Shown here: piece by piece, positions 26,097-34,864 of the stretch
Layout of the letters: the number at the start of each line of letters is the position of its first letter
How positions within the stretch are numbered: the first letter of the stretch is position 1
Assembly: GCF_048323655.1 (NCBI RefSeq)
Contig: NZ_JBLUWW010000003.1
Coordinates: 496,001-560,000, forward strand
Source of the DNA: Salinimicrobium soli
GTDB taxonomy: Bacteria; Bacteroidota; Bacteroidia; Flavobacteriales; Flavobacteriaceae
Reading direction: 5' to 3'
DNA length: 64,000 nt
Notes under the pieces: model-generated
Seen by the model: the letters and a program-made list of their open reading frames with translations, nothing else
What the model was told of the DNA's origin: nothing
The model's database searches: none
Program-made: the position numbers and the translations under genes

Positions 26097-26466
26097 CGAT
26101 CATGCTGATCTCCACATTTACAAACTTCGGAAGGTTCGCTACTTCCACAGTTTCCCGTGCAGGAGCTGTTTCCTCATCAAAATATTTGGAGTAGACTGAA
26201 TTGATCTGTGCGAAGTTGTTCATGTCGCTAATAAAGATCGAGCTCTTTACGACATTCGAAAAATCCATATCCGCAGCCGTGAGGATAGCCTTCAAGTTTC
26301 TCATGACTTGTTCTGTTTCCTCCTGAATGTTCGAAGTCATCAATTCATTACTCACAGGATTAATGGCTATTTGTCCTGAAATGTACAAAGTGTCTCCGGT
26401 CAGAACTGCCTGATTGTATGGGCCAATCGGTGCAGGTGCGTCGTCTGTTTTAATGATCTTTTTCAT
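26086..26466 (-). CDS. ridA: RidA family enamine/imine deaminase
   Basis: A 126-residue YjgF/YER057c/UK114 protein, the full family length. It hydrolyses reactive 2-aminoacrylate-type enamines released by PLP enzymes. Visible motifs are APIGPYNQAVLTGDTLYISGQ, VMRNLKAILTAADMDFSNVVK, and PARETVEVANLP, whose arginine binds the substrate carboxylate. It lies 12 bp after the LptD gene and is likely co-transcribed with it; a functional link to LptD is not evident. Confidence 0.95.
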   Translation of the reverse strand: MKKIIKTDDAPAPIGPYNQAVLTGDTLYISGQIAINPVSNELMTSNIQEETEQVMRNLKAILTAADMDFSNVVKSSIFISDMNNFAQINSVYSKYFDEETAPARETVEVANLPKFVNVEISMIALK

Positions 26467-26478
26467 GAGTTCTGGTTT

Positions 26479-29175
26479 TTAAAGTTGTCGGTCCCTCTGT
26501 CTGCGTTTTTCGTACTTGATATCGCTTAACATGGAAGATTTGATCCCAATAAAGAAATTCCATTGCTTGTAAACCCCAAATGGAGTCCAGTTGAAGGTCA
26601 TACGCCAGCTACCCAGATCCCGTGCAAATCGAAGTTGGGTGTGAGTGAAGCCCTGGTTCACGAAATCATAACCCGAAGAGGCTCCCACTGTCCAGCGGGG
26701 AGAAAGTTCTACATCACCCGAGAACATTAAGGAATGAGAGGAGATCTGATTTTGCCTTGCCGTGTTCGTGTAATTCATGGTATAGGCCAAACGCAGATCC
26801 CAGGGAATATTGAAGTTATACCATTCATTTTCCTTCTGATCTTCATCTGCAACATCTTCTTCTTTTTCGTCGTAAAAAGTTCCGTCGAGGTCCATGTCCT
26901 TTCCGAAGAGATCATCGGGTCTTCCTCCATTTCTGAAGGTCTGGTTCTCTAATCGGTTCACATTTTCCTTTCCACCGGTAAAATCTGAGCTCGAGAAGGA
27001 ATAACCAAAACTCACGTTGGCATTGGTTATTCTGAAAAGGCTTCCGCCGTTATTGATGTTCAGCTTGTCAATGCGACGATTGTCGTTGTTCAGGGCATAG
27101 ATATCCAGGTTCGTCCCAAAGTTCACGTCCAGTTTATTCTGAATAACTGGTAAGGTTCCCCGTATACTGATAGGAGAGAGGTTGAGAGAATCTGCTGCCA
27201 GATTGTACGAAGTGGAAATGTTGAGGTTGTTGAGTAATTTAACCTTTCGTGGTTCTGCATCTGCCGAATCTTTGACCTTGGCTTCAAAAGTGTTGCTTAA
27301 GGACATTCCTATAGAACTTGAAAACAATTTCCCCGGAGGTCCAAACAAAGTTCCCTGAAAACGGGAATATTCTACCTCTCTTTCCGGTCTCCCATCTGAA
27401 GTTTCCGGAACTAAATAACTGTCATAGTAATAATCAAAGCCCGGATTAATGTTGTAACTGATGGATGGCCGCATCACGTGCCGTATAGCCTGAATCTTGC
27501 CATTTCCGCTGAAATTCTTGGTTCCGTAGATCGTGGTTCCAATACTTGTATTGAAATTATAAGTTCGGAATGAATCAAAACCGCTAATGGTATCTACAAC
27601 TTCTTGTTGCAGCTCTTCATCAAAAGAGCGTTCGAAAGTTTTGAAAACCCAGTTTTCGGTATAATTACCTCCGGCAGAAACACTGAGGTAATTAAATAAC
27701 TTGAAGTTGGTGGTAAGAGGTACAGAATGCTGGATTCCCGTAGTCGCATTCCTGAACATTTCAGGGGTAAAAAAAAGCGAATCGGTTGTTGTGAAACGGT
27801 TTTCACCTCTCACAGAATACTGGAAATTAATGTTCTCAATAATGCCTTTTTTGGCACCTATTTTTGGTTCAAAAGGATAGATCCTGTCGACGCTTGCCTG
27901 CACAGTTGGCAGCGTCATGTTGATCTGCTGAGTATTGGTGTTTTGGCTGTGTGTGGCAGTGATACTTAGGTTTACCTGAGGTTCAAAATTAAAGGTCTTT
28001 TGGTAAGAGATCGAAGAGCTCAGGGTATTGGTAAGTCTGTTCCCTGTATTCATATTGTTAGTGGACGCCTGGTAATAATCACTACTACCAAGGTTCACAG
28101 AGGCCGAAAATCGGGAGCTTGGATTGGCTTTCTGGTCCTGCGTGTGATACCATCTCAAGTTATAAATAGAAGATTCCGAAAAATCAGGAAATCCCCGTTC
28201 GCTATTGAGGATCTTTTCATACCGGAAACTCAGATTTCCCCGGAAACGATAACGTAAAGCGTAGGACGATTCCGTTCGCAATCCATAGCTTCCATTGGTG
28301 TAGTAATCTCCCAGGACCGTGAGATCTACATAGTCACTAATGGCAAAATAATAACCTCCGTTCTGCAGATAGTAACCGCGGTTATTGTCTTCTCCAAAAG
28401 TGGGAATAATGAATCCGGAGGTTTGCTCATCGGTCATTGGAAAATATCCGAAAGGTAATCCCAGCGGAGTAGGGACATCAGCAATGTACATGTTCACCAA
28501 ACCTGATACGATCTTTTTGTCCGGAACGAACTTTATTTTTCGGGCGTAGAAGAAATAGTCGGGATTCTCTTCATCATTTGAGGTGGTGAACCGAACATTC
28601 TTCATGTAGAAGACCGAATCGTTCTCTCTTTTTGTTACCGCTCCAAAAACCTTAAATTCTCCCTGTTCTGTTCGGGAATTAAATACCAGGGCTTTTTCGG
28701 TCTTGAAGTTGAACCGGATTGAGTCGGGTCTAACTTCATTCTGAGCCTGGATAAAAATGGGTTTTTGAGTATAATTTCCAGTTGAATCTACTATTCCAAA
28801 GGCGTAAACTTCATTTTTCGCATTGTCCAGAATAATTCTTCCGGCAGTAATATTGATATCACCGTAGGTGACAACTGCGTTGTTGTAGAGATAAATCCGG
28901 TTTTCTTTTGGACTAAGGCGCATATAATCTTCCGCAGAATAAACCACCTGATCTGTGAGAAATTGATTTCGAGGTTTTACAGAATCCTGTTGGGTTATCC
29001 TGATATCGGGAACCGGCGCCGAAATAACTATAGAGTCCTGCATAGGTACAGCAGGTTCCCGTTCTGCAGGAATGCGAACACCTTCTTTAGTCTTTATTTC
29101 CTGAGCTGATGTCTTTGAGGCACATACGACCAAAAAAAGACAGCAGGAAAGTATGTAAAGTATGTTTGTTCGCAA
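26479..29175 (-). CDS. lptD: Putative LPS-assembly protein LptD (Bacteroidetes type)
   Basis: From TTG at 29175 the protein has 898 residues: a signal peptide (ILYILSCCLFLVVCASKTSAQ), an N-terminal OstA-like beta-jellyroll (VVTYGDINITAGRIILDN), then a long outer-membrane beta-barrel ending with GIKSSMLSDIKYEKRR. It should deliver lipopolysaccharide to the outer leaflet. The frame extends to a TTG at 29265, but that would lie upstream of a TAATTTTG promoter element at 29223-29230 and would bury the signal peptide, so I prefer 29175. The gene diverges from the amidase gene and precedes ridA. Confidence 0.85.
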   Translation of the reverse strand: MRTNILYILSCCLFLVVCASKTSAQEIKTKEGVRIPAEREPAVPMQDSIVISAPVPDIRITQQDSVKPRNQFLTDQVVYSAEDYMRLSPKENRIYLYNNAVVTYGDINITAGRIILDNAKNEVYAFGIVDSTGNYTQKPIFIQAQNEVRPDSIRFNFKTEKALVFNSRTEQGEFKVFGAVTKRENDSVFYMKNVRFTTSNDEENPDYFFYARKIKFVPDKKIVSGLVNMYIADVPTPLGLPFGYFPMTDEQTSGFIIPTFGEDNNRGYYLQNGGYYFAISDYVDLTVLGDYYTNGSYGLRTESSYALRYRFRGNLSFRYEKILNSERGFPDFSESSIYNLRWYHTQDQKANPSSRFSASVNLGSSDYYQASTNNMNTGNRLTNTLSSSISYQKTFNFEPQVNLSITATHSQNTNTQQINMTLPTVQASVDRIYPFEPKIGAKKGIIENINFQYSVRGENRFTTTDSLFFTPEMFRNATTGIQHSVPLTTNFKLFNYLSVSAGGNYTENWVFKTFERSFDEELQQEVVDTISGFDSFRTYNFNTSIGTTIYGTKNFSGNGKIQAIRHVMRPSISYNINPGFDYYYDSYLVPETSDGRPEREVEYSRFQGTLFGPPGKLFSSSIGMSLSNTFEAKVKDSADAEPRKVKLLNNLNISTSYNLAADSLNLSPISIRGTLPVIQNKLDVNFGTNLDIYALNNDNRRIDKLNINNGGSLFRITNANVSFGYSFSSSDFTGGKENVNRLENQTFRNGGRPDDLFGKDMDLDGTFYDEKEEDVADEDQKENEWYNFNIPWDLRLAYTMNYTNTARQNQISSHSLMFSGDVELSPRWTVGASSGYDFVNQGFTHTQLRFARDLGSWRMTFNWTPFGVYKQWNFFIGIKSSMLSDIKYEKRRQRDRQL

Positions 29176-29230
29176 TGCTAGATATGCTATTTTTGTAACG
29201 TGTGGCAGTATTTTTGAAGTCTCAAAATTA
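29165..29230. promoter_or_regulatory. Divergent promoter region between lptD and the amidase gene
   Basis: Plus strand: TTTG at 29165-29168 and TATTTTTG at 29188-29195 (19 bp apart), with a second TATTTTTG at 29209-29216, pointing to the amidase. Minus strand: TAATTTTG at 29223-29230 pointing to lptD. All match TAnnTTTG. Assignment is by pattern only. Confidence 0.4.
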
Positions 29231-29285
29231 CATATATTTTTTAAGCTACCTTTTCGGTTTACCAAAAAATAAAATAACCACCTTT

Positions 29286-30422
29286 ATGAATCGTTATTCC
29301 CATATGAGAACGAACCTACTTACTTTTTTTGTATTTCTGCTTTCCGCAGTTTTTTTTAATGCCGTAGCTTCAGATTGTGAGCCGCCACGGGAGAAGTTCG
29401 TGGTTGTACTTGATGCCGGTCACGGTGGTCAGGATCCGGGCAACAGGGGGAATGGTTTTTTTGAAAAGGATATTGCACTCAATATCGTTTTGAGTATTGG
29501 CGCAGAACTTGAAAAATTGCCCGATGTGAAGGTGATCTACACCCGAAAAACCGATGTATTCGTGACCCTTGCCGGTCGTGCCGAAATTGCTAATGACGCG
29601 GGAGCCGATCTTTTTATCTCTGTACACTGTAATGCTCACCGCTCACAGGCTGCGGGAACAGAAACTTTTGTACTGGGACTGCACCGCAATGAAGATAACT
29701 TAAAAGTGGCAATGAACGAGAACTCGGTGATCTTCCTGGAGGAAGATTATGAGGTCACTTACGACGGATTTAATCCGAATTCTCCTGAATCCTATATTGG
29801 GCTTACCCTTATGCAGGAAGAATACCTGGATCAAAGTATTCTTCTGGCAGATCTGATTCAGAAAAACTTTACCCATAAATTGAATCGTGTTGACAGGGGA
29901 GTAAAACAAGCCGGATTCCTGGTACTAAGGCAGACGTATATGCCGAGCGTGTTGATAGAAACCGGATTTCTCACCAATAACAGTGAAGGATCTTTCCTAA
30001 ACAGCCGCAATGGGCAGGGAAAAATGTCTGAAGCTATTGTAGACGCAGTTAAAGATTATAAGAATCGTATCAACCTCGAGATCCTGGAAGGCCTTGCAGA
30101 AGATCCGCCGGTACAGGTGAATACAAAGTCTGCTGAAGTTGCTTCAGATGAATACAGGGATGTGACCTTCCCGGTGCAATTGGCCGCCACAGGCAAAAAG
30201 ATAGATCCCAGTCCGCGAAACTTTAAAGGACTGGATGGAATTTTCAGGAATAAGGAGGGGAAATTATACAAGTACTATTACGGAGCTACTTCCAGTTATG
30301 TACAGATCAAAGAGCTTCAGGAGATCGCCAGGAAAAAAGGATATAATTCGTGTTTTATCGTCGCATTCAGGAATAACGATAAGATCAGCGTTAATGACGC
30401 GTTAAAAACAAAAATGAATTAG
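29286..30422 (+). CDS. N-acetylmuramoyl-L-alanine amidase
   Basis: A 378-residue exported zinc amidase (Amidase_3) that cleaves the amide bond between muramic acid and the stem peptide. The ATG at 29286 is followed by a hydrophobic signal (LLTFFVFLLSAVFFNAVA). Metal ligands lie in LDAGHGGQDPG near residue 41 and ISVHCNAH near 112, with the catalytic glutamate in VLIETGFLTNNSE near 219. A C-terminal extension after residue 270 includes a short SPOR-like region (YKYYYGATSSYVQIKELQ). I rejected the TTG at 29202 because it would precede the signal sequence by 28 residues. An MCE gene follows. Confidence 0.92.
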   Translation: MNRYSHMRTNLLTFFVFLLSAVFFNAVASDCEPPREKFVVVLDAGHGGQDPGNRGNGFFEKDIALNIVLSIGAELEKLPDVKVIYTRKTDVFVTLAGRAEIANDAGADLFISVHCNAHRSQAAGTETFVLGLHRNEDNLKVAMNENSVIFLEEDYEVTYDGFNPNSPESYIGLTLMQEEYLDQSILLADLIQKNFTHKLNRVDRGVKQAGFLVLRQTYMPSVLIETGFLTNNSEGSFLNSRNGQGKMSEAIVDAVKDYKNRINLEILEGLAEDPPVQVNTKSAEVASDEYRDVTFPVQLAATGKKIDPSPRNFKGLDGIFRNKEGKLYKYYYGATSSYVQIKELQEIARKKGYNSCFIVAFRNNDKISVNDALKTKMN

Positions 30423-30476
30423 AGCTTCTTTTCTATATTTATTTTTAAATTTGTCCTTCACCAATAAAAATTCTTT

Positions 30477-31427
30477 GTGAAATATACTAGAGAGGTAAAA
30501 ACCGCCCTATTGGCACTTGTTGCTATTCTTCTGTTTATTTTTGGGTACAGCTTCTTAAAAGGTAAAAACTGGTTCGATTCCAGCCGTACTTTTTATGCTG
30601 TTTATAATGATGTTGAAGGACTTTCTCCTTCTTCTCCTGTTACCATTAATGGATTGAAAGTTGGAAATGTTTCCAAAATCGGCTTTTTGGATACTTCGGG
30701 GAGGTTGGTGGTTACCTTTACTGTTGATAATGAGTTTCCGTTTTCTAAGAACAGTATAGCACAGGTCTATGGAGGCGGACTTATTGGTGGAAAATCCCTT
30801 GCCATTATACCGGATTATGAAAAAGGTAATCTGGCACAGTCAGGAGATACTCTTCCCGGCCAGATCGAAGAAGGGCTGCTTGAGTTGGTGAATGAAAGAC
30901 TGACTCCTTTGCAACAAAAAGTGGAGGGAGCTATCGAAAGTACAGACTCCCTTATTAATTCCTTCAACGAAGTAATGAATCCCCAGACACGGGAGAACCT
31001 GAAGAGAAGTATTGAAGATCTAAGTAAAACAGTTGCTTCACTTAAGAATACAGCCAGAACAGCAGACGGAATTTTTTCTAAAAACGCACCCCGCATAGAC
31101 CGTACCTTTACCAATTTGGATGAAATGGCGGTAAATCTCAATAGTTTTTCAGATACTCTGGCAAGTGTAGATCTAAGGAAAATGACGAATGATCTTGAAA
31201 ATGCAGTAGCGAGTTTTGAGGAAATGACCAATAAACTAAATTCCGGAGAAGGTACAGCCGGAAGATTGATCAATGACCCTTCAGTTTATAACAATCTCGA
31301 GAGAGCCACAAGACAGTTGGATGAACTCATCCAGGATGTCAAGCTTAATCCGAAGCGATACGTACATTTCTCTATTTTCGGAAAAAATCCGGGTCCGTAT
31401 TCCAAGCCAAAAGATTCATTAAAATAA
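30477..31427 (+). CDS. MlaD/MCE family lipid-transport protein
   Basis: A 316-residue protein starting at GTG 30477, with one N-terminal transmembrane anchor (ALLALVAILLFIFGYSFL), then a single MCE domain (FYAVYNDVEGLSPSSPVTING, KVGNVSKIGFL, QVYGGGLIGGKSLAI) and a long C-terminal helical region (about 140-300) likely forming a periplasmic coiled coil or tunnel. MCE proteins move phospholipids between inner and outer membranes with an ABC transporter; the permease and ATPase are not in this window. A TAAATTTG element lies at 30446-30453. Confidence 0.92.
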   Translation: MKYTREVKTALLALVAILLFIFGYSFLKGKNWFDSSRTFYAVYNDVEGLSPSSPVTINGLKVGNVSKIGFLDTSGRLVVTFTVDNEFPFSKNSIAQVYGGGLIGGKSLAIIPDYEKGNLAQSGDTLPGQIEEGLLELVNERLTPLQQKVEGAIESTDSLINSFNEVMNPQTRENLKRSIEDLSKTVASLKNTARTADGIFSKNAPRIDRTFTNLDEMAVNLNSFSDTLASVDLRKMTNDLENAVASFEEMTNKLNSGEGTAGRLINDPSVYNNLERATRQLDELIQDVKLNPKRYVHFSIFGKNPGPYSKPKDSLK

Positions 31428-31436
31428 CCACCAACC

Positions 31437-32810
31437 ATGCAAATCGTTGCCCAAGTAGCTTTCGTTCTCGCTCTCATAGCGGGAATTGGCTTTTTTGTAC
31501 GTAATGTGCGCCGTTTGACGCGCAATATCAAGTTAGGCCGAAAAATTGACCGGTCAGATAATCCCGGGGAGCGCTGGGGAAAAATGGCCAAGCTGGCACT
31601 GGGGCAATATAAAATGGTTAGAAGACCGGTATCCGGAATCGTTCACATCATTGTATATCTCGGATTTATTATTATAAATATTGAAGTCCTGGAGATCATC
31701 CTGGATGGAGTGTTTGGTACGCACCGTTTATTCGCTGGTGCAGGCGGAGCCTACGACTTCCTTATTGCTTCTTTTGAAATTCTCGCTCTCCTTGTATTTG
31801 TGGGAGTAATTATTTTTTGGATCAGGAGGAATGTTCTGCACGTGTACCGATTCATGGCCAGGGAAATGACCAGTTGGCCGAAAAATGACGCTAATTACAT
31901 CCTTTATTTTGAAATGGTGCTTATGCTGCTTTTCCTTACCATGAACGCAGCAGATCACCAGTTACAGTTGAATGCCCAGGAAATGTTCGAGGCAGGAATT
32001 CCGGTAAGTGAAAGTGTAGCTCATTATGTGAGTGCAGGGTATTTTCCTGTAAGTAGCTGGTTTTTGCCCATTTTTGAAGGGGTAAGTAATTCTACTTTGA
32101 TCATTATCGAAAGAACAGCCTGGTGGTTGCACATTTTAGGAATACTTTTCTTCCTTAACTACCTCTATTATTCAAAACACCTTCATATACTTTTGGCCTT
32201 CCCGAATGTTTGGTTTTCCAAGATCAGACCTAAAGGTGAGTTTGATAACATTGATGCTGTAACAAAAGAAGTTCAGTTAATGATGGATCCCGATGCAGAT
32301 CCTTTTGCGGCACCCGCCGAACCGGAAGGAGAAGAAGAAGGAGAACCTGAAAAATTCGGGGCTTCAGACGTTTTTGATCTCAACAGGGTGCAGTTGCTGA
32401 ACGCGTATACCTGTACCGAATGTGGTAGGTGTACCTCGGAATGTCCCGCAAACAATACAGGAAAATTACTATCGCCGAGAAAGATCATGATGGATACCCG
32501 CGACCGGCTGGAAGAAGTAGGGGAGAACATCACCAAGAATGGGTCTTTCCAACCTGATGGGAAGCAACTATTAGACGATTACATCCTGAGAGAAGAGATC
32601 TGGGCCTGTACTACCTGTAATATGTGCGTTGAAGCATGTCCTGTGGGAATCGACCCCATGTCTATCATTGTTGAGATGAGAAGATACCTGATGATGGAGC
32701 AAAGTGCCGGACCCTCAGATCTTAACAATGCTCTTTCTAATATCGAGAACAACGGTGCTCCATGGCCATATAACCAAATGGACAGGCTTAACTGGGCCAC
32801 TGAAAACTAA
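31437..32810 (+). CDS. Membrane-bound (Fe-S) protein with 4Fe-4S dicluster (HdrD/NarI-like)
   Basis: A 457-residue protein. The N-terminal half has about five transmembrane helices (residues 3-20, 62-85, 105-128, 155-175, 225-245) resembling the respiratory nitrate reductase gamma/heme b type. An acidic linker (Asp/Glu/Pro-rich, about 280-305) leads to two ferredoxin-like cluster motifs, CTECGRCTSECP near 322 and CTTCNMCVEACP near 390. It probably moves electrons between the quinone pool and a soluble partner encoded by the next gene (38 bp downstream). The physiological donor or acceptor is unknown. Confidence 0.88.
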   Translation: MQIVAQVAFVLALIAGIGFFVRNVRRLTRNIKLGRKIDRSDNPGERWGKMAKLALGQYKMVRRPVSGIVHIIVYLGFIIINIEVLEIILDGVFGTHRLFAGAGGAYDFLIASFEILALLVFVGVIIFWIRRNVLHVYRFMAREMTSWPKNDANYILYFEMVLMLLFLTMNAADHQLQLNAQEMFEAGIPVSESVAHYVSAGYFPVSSWFLPIFEGVSNSTLIIIERTAWWLHILGILFFLNYLYYSKHLHILLAFPNVWFSKIRPKGEFDNIDAVTKEVQLMMDPDADPFAAPAEPEGEEEGEPEKFGASDVFDLNRVQLLNAYTCTECGRCTSECPANNTGKLLSPRKIMMDTRDRLEEVGENITKNGSFQPDGKQLLDDYILREEIWACTTCNMCVEACPVGIDPMSIIVEMRRYLMMEQSAGPSDLNNALSNIENNGAPWPYNQMDRLNWATEN

Positions 32811-32848
32811 AAATTAATAAAAAGCCGCTGGCTTTTAAAGAATATACA

Positions 32849-33640
32849 ATGGCAGATTCTATCAAAGTGCCTACAATGGCAGAATATATGGCAGAAGGCA
32901 AAAAGCCTGAAGTCCTTTTTTGGGTTGGTTGTTCCGGAAGTTTTGACGACCGGGCGAAAAAGATCACCAAAGCTTTTGTGAAGTTGTTGCATAAGGCGAA
33001 CGTAGATTTTGCAGTTTTAGGAACCGAAGAAAGTTGTACAGGTGATCCTGCAAAACGAGCCGGCAATGAATTTCTTTACCAGATGCAGGCTGCCGGAAAC
33101 ATAGAAGTTCTGAATGGGTATGAGATCAAAAAGATCGTGACCACTTGTCCTCATTGTTTTAATATCATTAAAAATGAATATCCGGGCCTGGGTGGAAATT
33201 ATGAGGTCATGCACCATACAACCTTCTTGAAATCCTTACTTGAAGAAGGCAGGTTAACAGTAGAAGGCGGGAAATTCAAAGGCAAAAAGATCACTTTTCA
33301 CGATCCATGTTACCTGGGAAGAGGGAATGGAATTTATGAAGCACCGCGCGACCTGTTGAGGAAACTGGAAGTGGAGCTGGTAGAGATGAAACGTTGTAAG
33401 CAAAATGCCATGTGCTGTGGTGCCGGTGGGGCTCAAATGTTTAAGGAACCCGAACCTGGAAAAGAAGATGTGAATGTAGCCCGTACAGAACAGGCTATGG
33501 AGGTGAAGCCTGAGGTAATCGCTGCAGGTTGCCCTTTCTGCAATACTATGCTTACCGACGGAGTGAAAAGTAAGAACAAAGAAGATAAAGTTGCGGTCAT
33601 GGACATTGCTGAAATGATCGCCAATGCAGAAGATCTGTAA
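32849..33640 (+). CDS. (Fe-S)-binding protein with two cysteine-rich CCG domains
   Basis: A 263-residue soluble protein related to the C-terminal half of HdrD, GlpC and LutA. The first CCG-type domain contains FWVGCSGSFD near residue 26, SCTGDPAKRAG near 61 and TTCPHCFNIIKNEYP near 92; the second contains FHDPCYLGR near 150, MCCGAGGAQMF near 187 and AAGCPFCNTML near 228. Such domains bind unusual 4Fe-4S clusters for disulfide or hydride chemistry. It directly follows the membrane Fe-S protein, and together they mimic a split heterodisulfide-reductase-like module. Confidence 0.9.
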   Translation: MADSIKVPTMAEYMAEGKKPEVLFWVGCSGSFDDRAKKITKAFVKLLHKANVDFAVLGTEESCTGDPAKRAGNEFLYQMQAAGNIEVLNGYEIKKIVTTCPHCFNIIKNEYPGLGGNYEVMHHTTFLKSLLEEGRLTVEGGKFKGKKITFHDPCYLGRGNGIYEAPRDLLRKLEVELVEMKRCKQNAMCCGAGGAQMFKEPEPGKEDVNVARTEQAMEVKPEVIAAGCPFCNTMLTDGVKSKNKEDKVAVMDIAEMIANAEDL

Positions 33641-33659
33641 TATCTTTTATAACTATATA

Positions 33660-33689
33660 AAAACAGGCTGCCAATTGGCAGCCTGTTTT
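33660..33689. terminator. Bidirectional terminator, perfect 30-nt palindrome
   Basis: The 30 bases are perfectly self-complementary around AATT at 33673-33676, with A-runs at the left and T-runs at the right, so it can terminate both the Fe-S operon and the opposing gene at 33704. Confidence 0.88.
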
Positions 33690-33703
33690 AGTTTAGAGTG
33701 ATT

Positions 33704-34225
33704 TCAGTTTTCCAACCTGAGTTTTTCTTCTTCCGGAATTTCATTTCTCACCAGCGCGACTATATCATCATCGGTAAGGCCTTCTTCTATATAATCTCCT
33801 TGCCGGCCAAGTTTATAAGCATATTTCAGAATATTGGCGGAATACTGTTCCAGCGTATGAGTTTGTTTCTTTTTCTCCCCGTACCCGCGTAAATAAGCAA
33901 TGATAAGTTCATCATCAGTTACCGGAGAATGATTCTGATTTTTATAGGTTTCTAACCAGGACAAGCCTTTTGCAACTCCTGCCACCAGCATTCGCGAATG
34001 AGTAGTGCCACCTCCCTGGTATTCAGGTTCAGTATAATAAATTTGAATGGGTGCGGTTACCGTATAAAAATAGGATTCGACGACATTCGTCTTTTCGTCC
34101 CAGATGCTACCAACTTCTACATGAATCTGGTGTTTTTCCCTTAGCCAGTCGCGCAGCTCGTAAAGGTCTTTTTCTGAACCTTTATAGCCCAAAGATGCAG
34201 CTGCTTTAATCAATTCCTTCTCCAT
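33704..34225 (-). CDS. Hypothetical protein, function unknown
   Basis: A 173-residue soluble protein with no signal peptide or membrane segment. I do not recognise its family. An N-terminal helical region (DLYELRDWLREKHQIHVEVG) is followed by a beta-rich part with YFYTVTAPIQIYYTEPEYQGG and a charged helical C terminus ending LVRNEIPEEEKLRLEN. Codon use and GC resemble its neighbours, which supports a real gene. A TAACTTTG element at 34230-34237 (minus strand) ends only 5 bp before the ATG, so the mRNA may be nearly leaderless. It has its own terminator shared with the Fe-S operon. Confidence 0.7.
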   Translation of the reverse strand: MEKELIKAAASLGYKGSEKDLYELRDWLREKHQIHVEVGSIWDEKTNVVESYFYTVTAPIQIYYTEPEYQGGGTTHSRMLVAGVAKGLSWLETYKNQNHSPVTDDELIIAYLRGYGEKKKQTHTLEQYSANILKYAYKLGRQGDYIEEGLTDDDIVALVRNEIPEEEKLRLEN

Positions 34226-34324
34226 ACTACAAAGTTAACAGTCAGCTATTTTGGTGCTATGACAAATGTCAGCTTTAAATAGCTTTTTTAAGGAGTATAT
34301 AAAGCGAACTTTAACTCTTCCTTA

Positions 34325-34356
34325 TTTGAAGCTATGGTTGAAATCAGTTAGTTTTG
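34325..34356 (+). promoter_or_regulatory. Promoter of the operon at 34379-38928
   Basis: TAGTTTTG at 34349-34356 matches the Bacteroidetes -7 element, and TTTG at 34325-34328 lies 20 bp upstream as the -33 element. Transcription would start about 15 nt before the ATG at 34379. Confidence 0.45.
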
Positions 34357-34378
34357 TGCAAAGTAAAAATCCCACTAC

Positions 34379-34864
34379 ATGTTTGTCCCTTTTGAGAATT
34401 TGCCGGATTCATCCCGCGTATGGATCTATCAGGCTAACCGCTCTTTCACAGAACAAGAGCAACAGGAAATAGAAAAAAAACTTCAGGAATTTATTGAAAG
34501 CTGGACGGCACACGGTGCAGACCTCAAAGCTTCCTTCGAGCTTAAGTATAAAAGATTCATCATCCTTGGTCTTGATCAAAAGATGAACGTGGCTACAGGT
34601 TGCTCTATTGATGCCTCTGTCCACTTTATTCAGCAACTGGAAAAGGAATACAACGTTGACCTGCTGGACAAGATGAATGTTTCTTACAAGCAAGGTGAAC
34701 ATATTGCTTATAAAGAGCTTACTGCATTCCGAAAAATGGCAAAAGAGAAGGCCGTTTCTCCAAAAACAATAGTTTTTAATAACCTGGTAAATACAAAAGC
34801 CGAATACCTTTCAGATTGGGAGGTTCCTGCATCTGAAAGCTGGCACAAGCGTTTCCTGAATTAA
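34379..34864 (+). CDS. Conserved Bacteroidetes protein (family often labelled ABC transporter ATPase)
   Basis: A 161-residue soluble protein. Its family carries the label ABC transporter ATPase in many flavobacterial genomes as I recall, but the sequence has no Walker A, Walker B or ABC signature motif, so that label is unsupported. What is visible: MFVPFENLPDSSRVWIYQANR at the start, a helical stretch, FIILGLDQKMNVATGCSIDASVHFIQ in the middle, and VFNNLVNTKAEYLSDWEVP near the end. Its stop overlaps the start of the next gene by one base (TAATG), so it is translationally coupled to the GH3 protein. Function unknown. Confidence 0.85.
   Translation: MFVPFENLPDSSRVWIYQANRSFTEQEQQEIEKKLQEFIESWTAHGADLKASFELKYKRFIILGLDQKMNVATGCSIDASVHFIQQLEKEYNVDLLDKMNVSYKQGEHIAYKELTAFRKMAKEKAVSPKTIVFNNLVNTKAEYLSDWEVPASESWHKRFLN

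Noticed and set aside
34379..34864. ABC transporter ATPase annotation for the 161-residue protein
   Set aside because: No Walker A, Walker B or signature motif is visible.
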